The notes under the pieces: generated by a model | Seen by the model: only the letters and a program-made list of their open reading frames with translations | What the model was told of the DNA's origin: nothing | Databases searched by the model: none | Part shown: piece by piece, positions 33,294-46,100 of the stretch | How positions within the stretch are numbered: the stretch's first letter is position 1 | Layout of the letters: every line of letters begins with the position of its first letter | Program-made: the position numbers and the translations under genes | From: Haematococcus lacustris | Lineage: Eukaryota; Chlorophyta; Chlorophyceae; Chlamydomonadales; Haematococcaceae | Reading direction: 5' to 3' | Assembly: GCA_030144725.1 (NCBI GenBank) | Contig: JASKMD010000014.1 | Span: forward strand, 7,652,284 to 7,716,283 | DNA length: 64,000 nt

Positions 33294-36200
33294 ACAGCAG
33301 CAGCAGGGACAGCAGCAGCAGGGACAGCGGGTGCAGCAGCCCCAGTGGGGGAACAGAGGTGCCACAGGGGTCAGGGCACAGCACTCCCCTGCCTGCTGAT
33401 GAAAGGTGGCAATGGCAGGGGCTGGCAGCACATGTTGCTTGCTGCCTCTAAGGGCTGACAGTGAGGGGTGCCGCCAGCTGCCGACAGCTTCATTGTGGCA
33501 CCATCCGCACAACGCCATGCTGGAGCTGCCTCTAGCTTTGAACGCAGTCCCCAGGCAACCTGTTTAGAGCCACCACATCGCACAATGGGCCATATAACAA
33601 TATGACCCATGACTCAACCAACACATGACGTGCCTTAGTGTCGATGTCTTTGCTAGCATGCCAGTCCAGACCATGCCACATGCTTCCATCGACTGTGCTT
33701 GCATGTGCATGTGTCCATGTGTGGGAGCGCAGCTGCCCTGGTGTGTTCGCCCCCTGTGGCGGCACCCTCAAGTGGCGCAAGTACGCTGCGGGCGGCACCA
33801 AGCAACCGGGCTTCTGGGGCTGCACCAACTGGCCTGTCTGCCGCTACTCCTGGTGAGCAGTGGCAGCTGTCAGGCAAGACAGTCAGGGGACATGTGGCCA
33901 TAGGGCTCCCTCCCTGGCGCCCACCTGCCTGCACCACCAGCTGGCTGTAGCTTGCCTTCCCACCCGCCGCCTCACCTGATCACCCTCTTGCCTGTCAGCC
34001 ACTCGCCTGTCAGCTTACTTGCCTACTTGCCTGCCTGCCCACCCGCCTGCCCGCTCGTGTGCTCGCACACCTACATGCACCTCTACCTGCTGGCCTGTCT
34101 ACCTGCCTGCCTACCTGCCTGCCTGCCTGTCTAGCTGCCTGCCTGACTGCCTGCCTGTCTAGCTGCCTACCTGACTGCCTGCCTGTCCAGCTGCCTGCCT
34201 GCCTGTCCAGCTGCCTGCCTGCCTGCCTGACTGTCCAGCTGCCTGCCTGCGTCACCACAGGTGGCCGCCAGAGGTCATAGAGCACGAGGCGCTGTCCCTA
34301 GACATCGTGTCAGACAAGACCTTTGCGGTGCGTGCCTGCCTTGCCCACCCTTGCCTTGCCTTGCCTTGCCTAGCCGGACCTTCTGTGTTTGACCTAGCCT
34401 GGCATCAGCCTGGCAAACAGGCCTGACATCCAGTCCTGGAAGGCCTCGGCATGACCTGTTCTGCTCTGCTCACCCAGTGCTCAACAGCCTGACTGTGTAG
34501 CAACATACTGACTGTGTAGGAACAGCCTGACTGCACCCAGTCCTTAACAGCCTGCCTGTACACAACAGCCTGCCTGCACCCAGTGAGTCACAACAGCCCG
34601 CCCATGTAGCAACAGGCCTGTGTGCAACATATGGTGCCAAGCTGTGCGAGGCGGGCTGCTGGGTGCACATGCAGGTTGTCCCTTACCCTGGGGCTGAGCA
34701 GGCGGTGGCGGCTGGGGGCGGTGTGCTCAGCAAGCTGGTGCGGGTGCTGCAGGGCAGCAGGGCGCTCACAGCGGCAGCCCGCCAACTGCTGGCACAGCTG
34801 AGGCACACCCAGCAGCAGCAGGTGGCAGGACAGGCAGGGCAGCAGCAGGCAGGGCAGCAGCAGGCAGGGCAGCAGCAGGCAGGGCAGCAGCAGGCAGGGC
34901 AGGCACATCAGGCGGGTGAGGTGGAGGGTGCAGCAGAGGACCGGGTGCTGCTGCCTCTGAGCAGCTATGAGGTGGTTGAGCAGCAGCTGCGGCAGCACGC
35001 CCGCGGAGTCCTGGGCCTGGGCAGCTGTGTGCCGCCTGACACCTTGAGGGCCTTCAGGTGGGCTGCAGGGGCTGCCTGGCTGTTGCAGATAGGCATGCTT
35101 TGGACCGCCCCTGCCCAGTGCAAGGCGACCCTTGTGCTAGCGTGTCTGACACTGGCAGAATGCCATCGCCACTGGCCTTTCAATCGGCGCTGCTGGGTTA
35201 CACCGGGTGGGCTGCTGGCAGCCAGTAGGGGTGACCTGGTGCTTCTCCCCGCCTCCCCTTTCTGCTGCTTGGCTGCAGGGGAACTTTCATGAGGCTGGCC
35301 AGTGACACTGAGGTGGCGGCCCGCTTCCAGCTCATGCCCCTGGCCCTGCGCTGCGCCCTCATGCCCTTCCAGGTCAGCAGTACAGTCTTGGCCCCTGCTC
35401 ACGATGTGCTTAGGAAAGGCTTAGGAAAGGCTTAGCAAAGGCTTAGGAAAGGCTTAGGGAAGGCTTAGGAAAGGCTTAGGAAAGGCTTAGGAAGGCTTAG
35501 GGAAGGCTTAGGGAAGGCTTAGGGAAGGCTTAGGGAAGGCTTAGGAAAGGCTTAGGAAAGGCTTAGGAAAGGCTTAGGAAAGGCTTAGGGAAGGCTTAGG
35601 AGGCTTAGGAAAGGATTAGGAGGCTAGGGAGGGCGAGTGGCAGCAGGGCAGGGGTGGTACAGCATGGTCAACGGGGCATGGGTAGTAAGGCAGGGGCAAC
35701 AGGGCAGTAGCAGCAGACCAGCATGTGTAGCTGTTGCTGCTGGTGCTGTAGCTGCTGGGAGTACTGGTCTGGGCTGGTGCTAAGGGGCAGCTCAGGCAAA
35801 GGTTGAGAATGGAGGCTGAGGCTGAGGCTAGGGTTTAATGCTGCTGCTGCTGCTGCTGCTGCTGCTGTAGTGCCGAGGCCCTACTGCTGGTGCTGGTGCT
35901 GCAGGAGGAGGGTGTGCGCTTTGGCTTGCAGCGCCATGGCAGAGCTTTGATCGCTGATGAGATGGGTGTGGGCAAAACTGTGCAGGCGCTGGCTCTGGCT
36001 GCCTGCTATCAGGTGAGCCTGGGGGCAGGGGAGGTGGTGTAAGGCAAGGTTGGAGAAGGGCACGACCAGAGGCCATCAAACCAGGCCCTGCTCAGAGGAA
36101 AGGTCCAACTGCCTTGATAGATGAAGGTCTGCAACTGGGCCATTAGCATCACCCAAGCAGGCTGCTGCCCAGGGGAAGTCAGGGGCTTAGGTTCCCGGTA

Positions 36201-37988
36201 TCAAGGTGGGTTACCAGCATTGCCCAGGATGGGTGGCGGAGCCTGTGAGTGACGATGACTAGGACCGTGACTGTGAGTGACCATGACTATGATCGTGACT
36301 GAGCGACCATGGGTGTGTGTGACCAGTGAGCACATGTGCAGCCCCCCTCTGCTTTAAACTGTAAGCTGACTTTGGGTAGGTTGGGATTACCTCCAAGGAC
36401 GCTCAGGCCAACAACGTGTGCAATGTGCACATTGGGGCAGAGAGGGCAGAGAGGGCAGTGCTGGCTGCAGTACTGGCTGCAGCGCACATGCTGGACAGCT
36501 GGCAAGGCTGTGGGCAGGTTGTCAGACCGAGGGGTTGTCTGTGGGCCAGGTGGGGCTGCCTGCTGCCTGCCGCCTCCTGCCCTGGGTGCAGGACGAGTGG
36601 CCCCTGCTGATCATCGTGCCGGCCAGCCTGCGCCTGGTTTGGGCTGAGGAGGTGGAGAAGTGGCTCCCCCACATCAGGCCAGCTCAGGTGCGGCCTCCTG
36701 CCCTGCACTGCACTTCACCCCTGGGCTCTTTGCCTGCGACCTGGAGGGCTGCGCCTGAGTGCCTGGCAGTTGGTGGCAGACTGGGTGTTCCAGGCCCAGA
36801 GCAGATACTTAGTTGAAGCACCTCCTCAGTCCTAGCAATCCTAGCCGAGACAGCACCTTCACCCTCACTAGGGCCTTCATTGCCTGTGGACCACTACAAA
36901 ACAGCCTCATCTGCATTGCCCTCAAAGCCCCCCTGGCTCAAGCCTATCACCTCTGACAACCTCACCCCACAGCCTCATCAGGGTGCCCAACAGGGTGGTT
37001 GGTCTTGACGTGCCCAAGGCCCAAGGTGGGAATGTGGCTTGAGGTGGCCCCAGCTGGCTGCCGTGCCAGCCGCAGCCCATGCGGCCCGCGTGCCTGTGTC
37101 CCCAGGTGCACGTCATTGAGGGCAAGGAGCAGCGGCTGGCTGTGCGGCAGGGCCAGGAGAGCAGCCTGCCCCTCATCACCATCACCAGCTATGAGATGAT
37201 GCGCCGCCTCACCTGCCGCGCTTGCTGCGCTGGAGTAACCACCACAACCACCACAACCACCGCCACCACCACAGCTACAACCACCTACCACCAACCACCA
37301 CTTGCTGACCAGGCCCCCGCCTACACCCATGCACAGCCGGGCTTGCATGAACATGCCGAGTGTGGGACAAGCAAGCACGCAAAGCTGCAGGGCCACAGTG
37401 TGGAGCTGGCAGGTGTGGGTGAAGTGGGTGGGTGTGGTAGGGGGGCTGGCAGCCGGCAAGGCTCAGAGGAGCTGCCGCAGGCTAAGCCAGCCAACAGTGG
37501 CTGTGGCCCACCCTCTGCTGCTGATGCCGACAACATCAGTGACTGCTCCCGCAGCAGCTGCCCTGCCCAGCGCCGCTCCCTGCACCCACACACCAGCCTG
37601 GGAGGGGTGGGAAGCATCGTTCCAACTGCAGGCGCAGACAGCGCAAATGGCCCCAGAGGCAGCACTGTGAGCACCTGCAGTGATGCCGGGGGCGACGCAG
37701 CCTGCAGCGCCCTGGGCCCAGGCTCAGGCGCCTGCACATCAGGCCTGGGGGAAAGAGGTGGCGCCGCTTTGGCTGGCGGGGTGCAGAGGGTCAGTGGAGG
37801 CGGGGGTGTGGTGGGGGACCCGGGCCTGCCCCCCAGGGGGTCTGGGGGCCAGCGGGGCTCTGGGACAGCAGGGGTCAGGCCTGGCAGGTGGGACCAGGGC
37901 GGGGCTGGAGGGGGAGCGCAGGGCGGAGCAAGCAGTGTCAAGGGACAGGGAGGTGGGGGTGCAGGAGGGGGAGGGGGAGGGGGGCCCT

Positions 37989-38019
<31 letters not shown>

Positions 38020-41000
38020 GAGGTCAGCTGCGGCGTGAGCCGTGTTTGGACCCGGGCACCTGCCTGGCCTCCCTGCCCTGGGGTGTGGTGATCATTGACG
38101 AGAGCCACAACCTGCGCACCACCACCACCCGCAACAAGGACGCCCCGCACACGGAGGCCTGCACCGCTGCAGCCACTAGGGCCAAGAGGGCGGTGCTGCT
38201 GTCAGGCACGCCCAGCCTGTCCCGCCCCTATGACCTGTACCGCCAGGTGAGCTGCGGCTAGTGAGAGGGGTGTGGGTGTGGGTGGTGGGGGCTGCAGGCT
38301 TGCATGGGTTGTGGGCTCGTATGGGCATGCAAGCTTGCATGGGGGCCTGCACGTCTGCGTGGATGAGCGCGTCATGGTGGGTTAGCGCATCCTGGTGGCG
38401 ATATAGCGACTCTTCATGATTTAAGCCTGACTGCTCCCTTTGCTTGATGCATGCTTTGCTTAGCCCCAACCCGCCCTGCCGCCCCCACCTAGCCTTACTG
38501 GCAGTGCCTTGTCAAACCTGACCGTCCTACTCGAGCCCAGCCTACTTTACACCAATCCTTACCCCGCCTCGCCCTGACCGTTTATGCCCCGCCCCGCCCC
38601 ATCCTGCCTCGCCCCGCCCTGACCTGACCCACTTCGCCCTGTATAGCCCGCCTGGATTCTCAGCCAGGTCCCAATCTGGGTCCTCCCTCTCCTAGCCCAG
38701 CCCCAGGGTTCCTACTCTGGCTCCCATTCTGGATCCCTCCCTGCTACCGCCCAGCCCTGTCTGCTGTGCAGGTGGATGCGCTGCGGCCTGGCCTACTAGG
38801 GCGCAAGGACGACTTTGCTGTGCGCCACTGTGAGCGGCGCTGGGTGCCCTGTGGCTGGGACGAGCGCAGTCGCCAGCGCCACAAGCTCAGTGCGGCTGGT
38901 GAGGTGGGCAGGGGTGGGCTGAGGGGTGGCAAGGGAAGGGTCTGCTGGTGAGGTGGGCAGGGGTGGGCTGAGGGGTGGCAAGGGAAGGGTCTGCTGGTGA
39001 GGTGGGCAGGGGTGGGCTGAGGGGTGGCAAGGGAAGGGTCTGCTGGTGAGGTGGGCAGGGGTGGGCTGAGGGGTGGCAAGGGAAGGGTCTGCTGGTGAGG
39101 TGGGCAGGGGTGGGCTGAGGGGTGGCAAGGGAAGGGTCTGTTGGTGAGGTGGGCAGGGGTGGGCTGAGGGGTGGCAAGGGAAGGGTCTGCTGGTGAGGTG
39201 GGCAGGGGTGGGCTGAGGGGTGGCAAGGGTTGGGGGTCGGGAGGGTTAGGGGTGGCAAGAGGAGGGAAGGGGAGGGAAGGGGTGGCAAGGGGAAGGGGTT
39301 GTGAGGGGCAGAGCTAGCTGGCTGGCCTAGGGGAGAAGGGGATGGCTGTTTGGGTATGGACAAGGCAAGGGCTGAGGCTCTGCCACAGGCTCAGCTGCAA
39401 AGTCCACTCTGTTGCCTCCCCCTCTGCAAAGCAATGGAACAGCTGGCTGCGCACCCAGCTGCCTACCAGGCCTCTTTGTGGATATGAAAACGTGACAGGT
39501 TTCTACCTGACTCTGGGGTATGCACAACTCTACCCGCTCTTGTGTTCAGCCTCAGCTGCATGTGCCAGATGTCATTCCAAAGTTGCTTATGGGCAAGGCC
39601 AAGCAGCCGTACCAGACTGACGGTTACAACTGACGGACACTACCAGGCCTCCTTCTTGTGATGACACTTGCTATATATGGTTTAGTTACGTATGTAAAGG
39701 TATAACAACGTAAACCCACCATCATCGTACGTGTTCCATGTGTGCACCACTCAGGCTCTGCAGCTTGCGCCCAGCCGCCAGGGCAAAACCTGTCCTGGTA
39801 CAGGAACTAACTCCTACCTGACTGGACTGCCCTGCCCTGGGTCCTGCCCTGCCTGCCCCACAGGCGGCTGCCGCCTAGCTGAGCTGCATGGTGTGCTGCG
39901 CCGCCTGGTCATGGTGCGGCGCTTGAAGCGGGAGGTGCTTGGCCAGCTGCCACCCAAGCGGCGCCAGGTGGTCAGGCTGCCCCACCCGCCTCGGGACAGG
40001 TGCGCTGGCCATGAGCTCCCCGCCCCTGACACGTACTCTTCATCCTTTCATCTTCCCAGCAGCTTGCAGCAGCCTGCAGAAAGCTCCAGCAGCTTCAATC
40101 AGCCTCAAGCAACCCACTGAGCAACTGTTTGCTTCAGTGCAGCTCCACCAGCCCAAAACTCCAGAAGCTTCCAGCAACAGCTGGTCAGCCAGCTGATACA
40201 GGGCAACAATACGACCCCTGCCCATGTGACTCAGACCACCAGAGACCCGCTGCAAAGTCGTCCAAGGGGTGCGTCAGTGCACAGGCTGGTGTACTGCCTG
40301 CTGACCTTGCCTTCCTCCTGCCTGCCCTGCCTCCAGGTGGCCCGGTGGCAAGACCTCCCTGGACGCCCTAGACCTAGAGGAGGACGAGCGGCAGGCGCTG
40401 CCTGACACCTCCCACCCAGCCCGCAGCAGAGCCCCAGGTACAGACCCCGACACCGCTCCACATGCTAAGGCAATCACATCATTAACAGGCGCAGCAGGCG
40501 CAGCAGGCGCAGCAGGCGCAGCCTCTGGAAGAACAGGTTTGTGCACTGCCGGGCTGGAGCTGGAGCCGTCCCGCATGAGCGCTGCCCGCCGCACTGCCCT
40601 GGCCAAGCTGCCTGACGTGTTGGAGTGGCTAGTGAGCGCCCTGGAGGGGTCAGGGGAGGGCGGCCTGCCCCCTGTGTGCCCCCCTGCTGCGGGGGAGCCA
40701 GGGGCTGCTGCAGCCAAGGGTGGGGAGGACGCTGAGGCAAGCGTGGCGGAGGAGGGCGGGGCACCACCCAAGTTCCTCGTCTTCGCACACCACATGTGAG
40801 CAGCAGGGGGGCTGAAGGCCTGGGGGTGCACCTGGTGAGGGGCCTCCTCTGCTTGAGCTGGTGTGACCTAAGTCAGGTGGTGTGACCTAAGTCAGGCCAG
40901 CCTCCTCCTGCTCACCCAGCCAAGCTCACCTCAGCCTGTAGTCTAACTCACTAACCTGCCCTGTTGTACACGCTGGCCACCTCGCCCCCTCTCGCCAGGC

Positions 41001-43132
41001 TAGAGCATCAATGTTGGCGGTGCTGTAGCGTCTGCACAGCCTGCTCGTTGACAGAGCATGGCCGGTTTTTTTCGACCGATGTTCTGATAGTCTGATGACT
41101 CGGGCTCCTTCCACTCCTCCTTGTTCCCACTGCAGCGACGTCATGGACGCGCTGGCCGCGGAGCTGCTGACCTACAAGAGCGCCGCAGCGAGCCAGCAGG
41201 GTAGCGAAGAGGGCGGGGACGCACGTCACACCTCACTCCGGGGCGGCCCTGAGGCCGGCGAAGCGCGGTCGGCAGTGAGCGGCGGGTCCGGTGTTCCCTT
41301 CGTGCGCATAGACGGCAGCCACGACTCGCAGCAGGTGAGAACCAGCCCCTGTCGCTGCCTGCAGCCGTCGCCTTGTACTGCCCCTGCTGGCCTAGCCCTT
41401 CCCCTTGTGAGCCTGCCACTGCCTCAGCCAGCCAGCCAACCAGCCCCTGACCAGCCCCTGCCCATCCCTGCCCATCCCTGCCCAGCACCTGCCTAGCCAT
41501 CCCAGCCCCTGCCCCTGCTGCCGCGGCCCGCCTTACAGCCCACCGCAGAGACAATGGCACCTGCCAGCACTTTACAGCCTCCAGGGCTTTCAGCCCGTGT
41601 TGGTCATAGGGGCTTGAGCTGTACTGGGTGTTGGGGCAGTCTTGCAACCCAGGCATGCTGTCGCCTTGCAGCGCAGGGACGCGGTGCAGCGCTTCCGCAG
41701 CGACCCCAGCATCCGTGTGGCGCTCCTGTCCATCACCGCCGCAGCCGTGGGCCTGGACTTCTCCTCCGCCTCCGCTGTAGTGTTCGTGGAGCTGCCACAT
41801 GAGGTGGGAGAAAGGTCACACGTCCTCAACACACTCTACTACCATACATCATACTCCGGCTACTTACTGCAGATTTCTGCTCCATCTATTTGTAGCCACA
41901 CATGAGTGGCGGACCCGTCTTCATCCGGCAGCTGAGGCCTGCGTCAATACCCACTCATGAGTAAAAGGGCTGCAAACACCACTCATGAGTGCAAGGGCGG
42001 TGAAAGGGATGAGTGCAAGGGCTGGCCTGCTGCAGGTGGCGCTGGTGCGCCAGGCGGAGGACCGGGCTCACCGCAAGGGCACCACCAAGGCCGTCAACGT
42101 CTACTTCCTGTGCGCTACCGGCACCACGGATGAACGCAGGTCAGAGCTGGAGGGGCGGGAGGGGCGGGAGGGGCGGGAGGGGCGGGAGGGGCGGGAGGGG
42201 CGGTGGGGCGGGAGGGGCGAGTGGGCAAGGGGGTGGGCAGGCAAGCGGGCGGAGGGGTGGGTGATGGTGGGTCTGAGCAAGCAGTGGCGCGCAGGGTTCT
42301 GAGCTGCCTTGTGAAGCACAGCAAGTCAGCCAAGCCACCTCCTGCTGCCCTGCTCCACCATCTGCCTGCTGCTGTTGCTGTGTTGCTTGCACCACCTTGC
42401 CCTACCTTGAGCTGGCCTGCCATACCCCACGCTGACAAACGCTGGTTGGCGCAGGGCAGGCAGGGTGGATAAGGGGGCTGGCTGCTTGGCAGATGGGCTG
42501 GTTGCTGGGCAGGGTGCTGAGGCAGACGATAAGTTAGGCATATTGGGTCTGTTGATACCGGACAAGCCTTGCGTTGTCCTCCTACACAGCGCTGCTCCCC
42601 GGCCATAGACCACACTTGCCATGCCCCCTCTTCCTCCTGTGGCCCTGCCGCCCCCTGACACTCAGCCCTTGTGTCATACCCCAGCCTGCCCAGCCCCACC
42701 ACCCCTTCCGCACCCCTGGCTGCTGCAGGTGGCAGAAGCTGAACAACAGCCTCATGGCCATCAGCCAGGTGCACGATGGCCCTGACCCTGGCCCCTCCGG
42801 CGGTGCCACAGCCAACGGTCAGCTGCCCTGTCCTAATCTGGCTCCAGCCACTGTAGTGCCGGGTGCAGGCAGCACGGCCTTGCGTAACCAGGAGCTGGCT
42901 AGGCCTCAGCACGGGCAGCAGGGTCTGGGGGGCGGTGGGCAGGGCCTGGGGGGCGGGAAGGCGCCTGGTCTGGCCCAGGACCTGGGGCGAGGGCAGGGGC
43001 AGGGGCAGGGGATAGGGGGTGCTCAAGGACGGTCAGCTGATGACATCCATGGACTGAAGGTGGACAGTATCGTGACCATGGTGCCCCGCAGGCAGTTGGC
43101 AGGCAGGCAGCCTGGCAGGCAAGCAGGGGGCC

Positions 43133-43170
<38 letters not shown>

Positions 43171-46100
43171 ATGTCAGTGAGTGAGGCCAGTGATGCAGAC
43201 GCAGCTGCCCATGAGCTTAATGACCAGGTAAGGTTGGCATGCCTCAACAGTGCACAGCAAGCATCAGTGGCAGCTGGGCAGCAATGCAGCAATCCCTCAT
43301 CATTAGCGCTGGGGGGTCAGATTGTGGGCAGCGCAGCCGCAACAGCAGCAGCAGCAGTAGCCCAGGCAGCAGCAGCAGCAGCAGCAGCGACACCAGCAGC
43401 AGCTGAGGCCCCCCTGGTACCCAGTGCACTGGGCGCAGGGCCACCTCCACTGTTGGCCCCCCCTTCCCCACCATCGCCACCCTCACCCCCACCACCCTTC
43501 CCCTGCGAGATGGAGGTGGACTCTACCCCACCACCACAACCACCGTCACCACCCCCCAACAGCATGCAGGTGGCCATGGATGCAGAAGCTGAGTCCATGC
43601 ATGATGCCTTGCAGCCTGACCTCCCCCTTGAAGGCCAGGCTGTGACCAGGCCTGACCAGGTGACCTGCCAGCAAACACCAGTGGCCCAGCTGACCTGCCA
43701 CCAGGCAGGGGCAGCCAGCTCACCCTCATCGGCCCACCTACTTAGGCCCACACGCCCTCCACCTAGCGACAGCCCTGGCCCTGGCCCTGGCCCTGGCCCT
43801 GGCCCTGGCCGCCCCCCTGCCTACCCCCCTACCCAGCCTACTTCACCCCCCCCTGCCACGCTGCCTCCCCCCCATTCCCCCCCTTGCGTCATCGACTTGT
43901 GCTCACCCCCCCGCAGCGCAGCGCCTCCGCAGCCGCCAGCCTCCCCTCCCTGCCCTACACTGCCTGCCCAGTACCCGCCCGCACCCTTTCCCCCCCATGT
44001 TCAAGCGAATGTCGCCCTCAGCCTCCACCTCCTTCAGCGAGGCAATGGCCCTGGACCTCCACAAGCCACCGGTCCTGACCCTGGTTGGAGCACTGCCCCT
44101 GCCCCGGCCGCCCCTCCCTCCTTCCACCCTGGTCCAGGCCCTGGCCTTGGCCTTGCTCACAGCCTCGACCCTGGCCTGGCCAACCCACCTCTGCACCCAG
44201 CCGCGCCTAGTGGTGCCAGCCGCAGCAAGCGCCACCGTATAAGCCGCCCTCCCCAGCGCCCTGCGGCAGTGGTGGAGGTGATTGAGCTGCCCGACTCACC
44301 CCCTCCACCCCCAGCACCGCTCCAGGCCCGGGCCCAGGCCTCCAGTCAGGGTCAGGGCCAGACCCTTGGCCGTGATGAGTGTGGGAGAGAGGGCTCTGGG
44401 GCCAGAGCCTGCGCCACAGGAGGAGGGGTCCAGGAGCTGGGGCACAGCCAGGGCCAGGGCCAGAGCAATGGCTGTGATCAGGGGCGAGGGCGAAGAGAGG
44501 GGCAGGGGCAGGGGCAGGGGCAGGGGCTGGGGCAGGGGCAGGGGCAGGGGCAGGGGCAGGGGCAGGGGCAGGGGCAGGGGCAGGGGCAGGGGCAGGGGCA
44601 GCAGGGTGTGGGCCAAGGGCCGGAGTCTTGCCACAGCCATGGGCAGTGGCGCAACAGTGTGGGTGAAGTGCAGCACTTGGAGCCACAGCTCATGGAGGGG
44701 CAGGGCAGGCAGGAGCCGAGGCTGCCAGGGGGGCTGCCTGGCTGCAGCGGGGGCCTGGTGCACGGCCCTGGTCCCCCTGCACTGCAGGCCACGGCAGCAC
44801 CAGCTGAGCAGCTGTGCTACAGCAGCCAGTGCCGTCCGGCACTGGATATGGCGTCAGGGGTGATGGCAGGGGTGGGAACAGGGGCAGCGGTAGGGGCAGG
44901 GGCAATGGCGGTAGCACAGGCTGTGACTAACCACCGTGGCACAGCCCCAGCCCCCCAGGCATCTCAAGGTCCTGTCCACAGTGCCAGCTTGCTACACCAG
45001 GCAGCCGTCCCGGAGGGGGAGGGGGAGGGGGAGGGGGAAGAGCAGCAGGGAGGCGAGGGGGAGGTGGAGGGCAGGATGCTGAGGCTGGTTGCCCGCCTAG
45101 CTGCCCGACGCAAGCGCAAGTGGCCGGGTGATGGGCAGGAGGCAGGAGCCACGGAGCAGGGGGGCCCTCAGCCTGGCTGCAAACCTCACCATAGGCCACA
45201 GGCTGAGGGGTGTAGCCAGCCATCCATCTGTGTGGCTGGGCAGGAGCAGGGTGGGCGAGAGGGGGCTAGCTTGGTGAGGGTCCCAGCACCAACAAGTGTG
45301 GTCCTCCAGCAGCAGCAGCAGCAGGGGGAGCAGCTGGGGGAGCAGCAGGGGCAGCAGCAGCAGGGGGAGCAGCAGAGGTCGGATCACCCCCCAGACGTGG
45401 TGCAGCCGGGTCCTGGCCACCCCTCCATTGCTTGGGGCAGCGTGGCGGCAGCCCAGGCGGGTGACCGTAGGCTGGGCTCTGCGTCCGCCCGCCCCTTGCC
45501 GCTGCCTGCACCCCCTCCAGCGCCTGGCTCCCTGCCCCTGGCGCCCCCCAGCCCTCGGCTTCTCCCGGCACCAGGGCACACCACCCGACACAGCCTACCA
45601 CCCGCTGATGCGGCAGCCACAGCAGCTGTTGCCACCAAGCCTGGCTGTGTGCCCGCACCTCAGGTGTGTAGGGCTGACGCACTGCTGCCTAGGGCTATAC
45701 CTGACCGCTGCATGCAGTGTGACCCTGACGGCAGGCTGCTCCTGAGCTGCCTGGGACTCTGCCTGATGTTTGCACTGTGACTGTAATGGCTGCTGTTGAA
45801 CTACTGCTGTAAGACTGTGAGAAGATGATGCGCATACACCTATAGATGTGTAGACCTGTGGAACAGCATGCACTCGCCTGTGGGCTGTTGGTAGGCCCTG
45901 TGCTTGCTGTGACTCATCACTATGACCAACTGGCATCACGTCAGGAAGTAAGGGGGGGGGGGGATCTGAGGACTGCCATCTATGGTTGCTGGCTTCCCCT
46001 CTGGTTGGCTAGAGCACCCCTGCCTCCTCCCTGCTGCTGCTTTCCACCCTGCCTCCTCCCTGCTGCCTGACCCACCCTGCCACTGCCACTGCCCCTGCCA

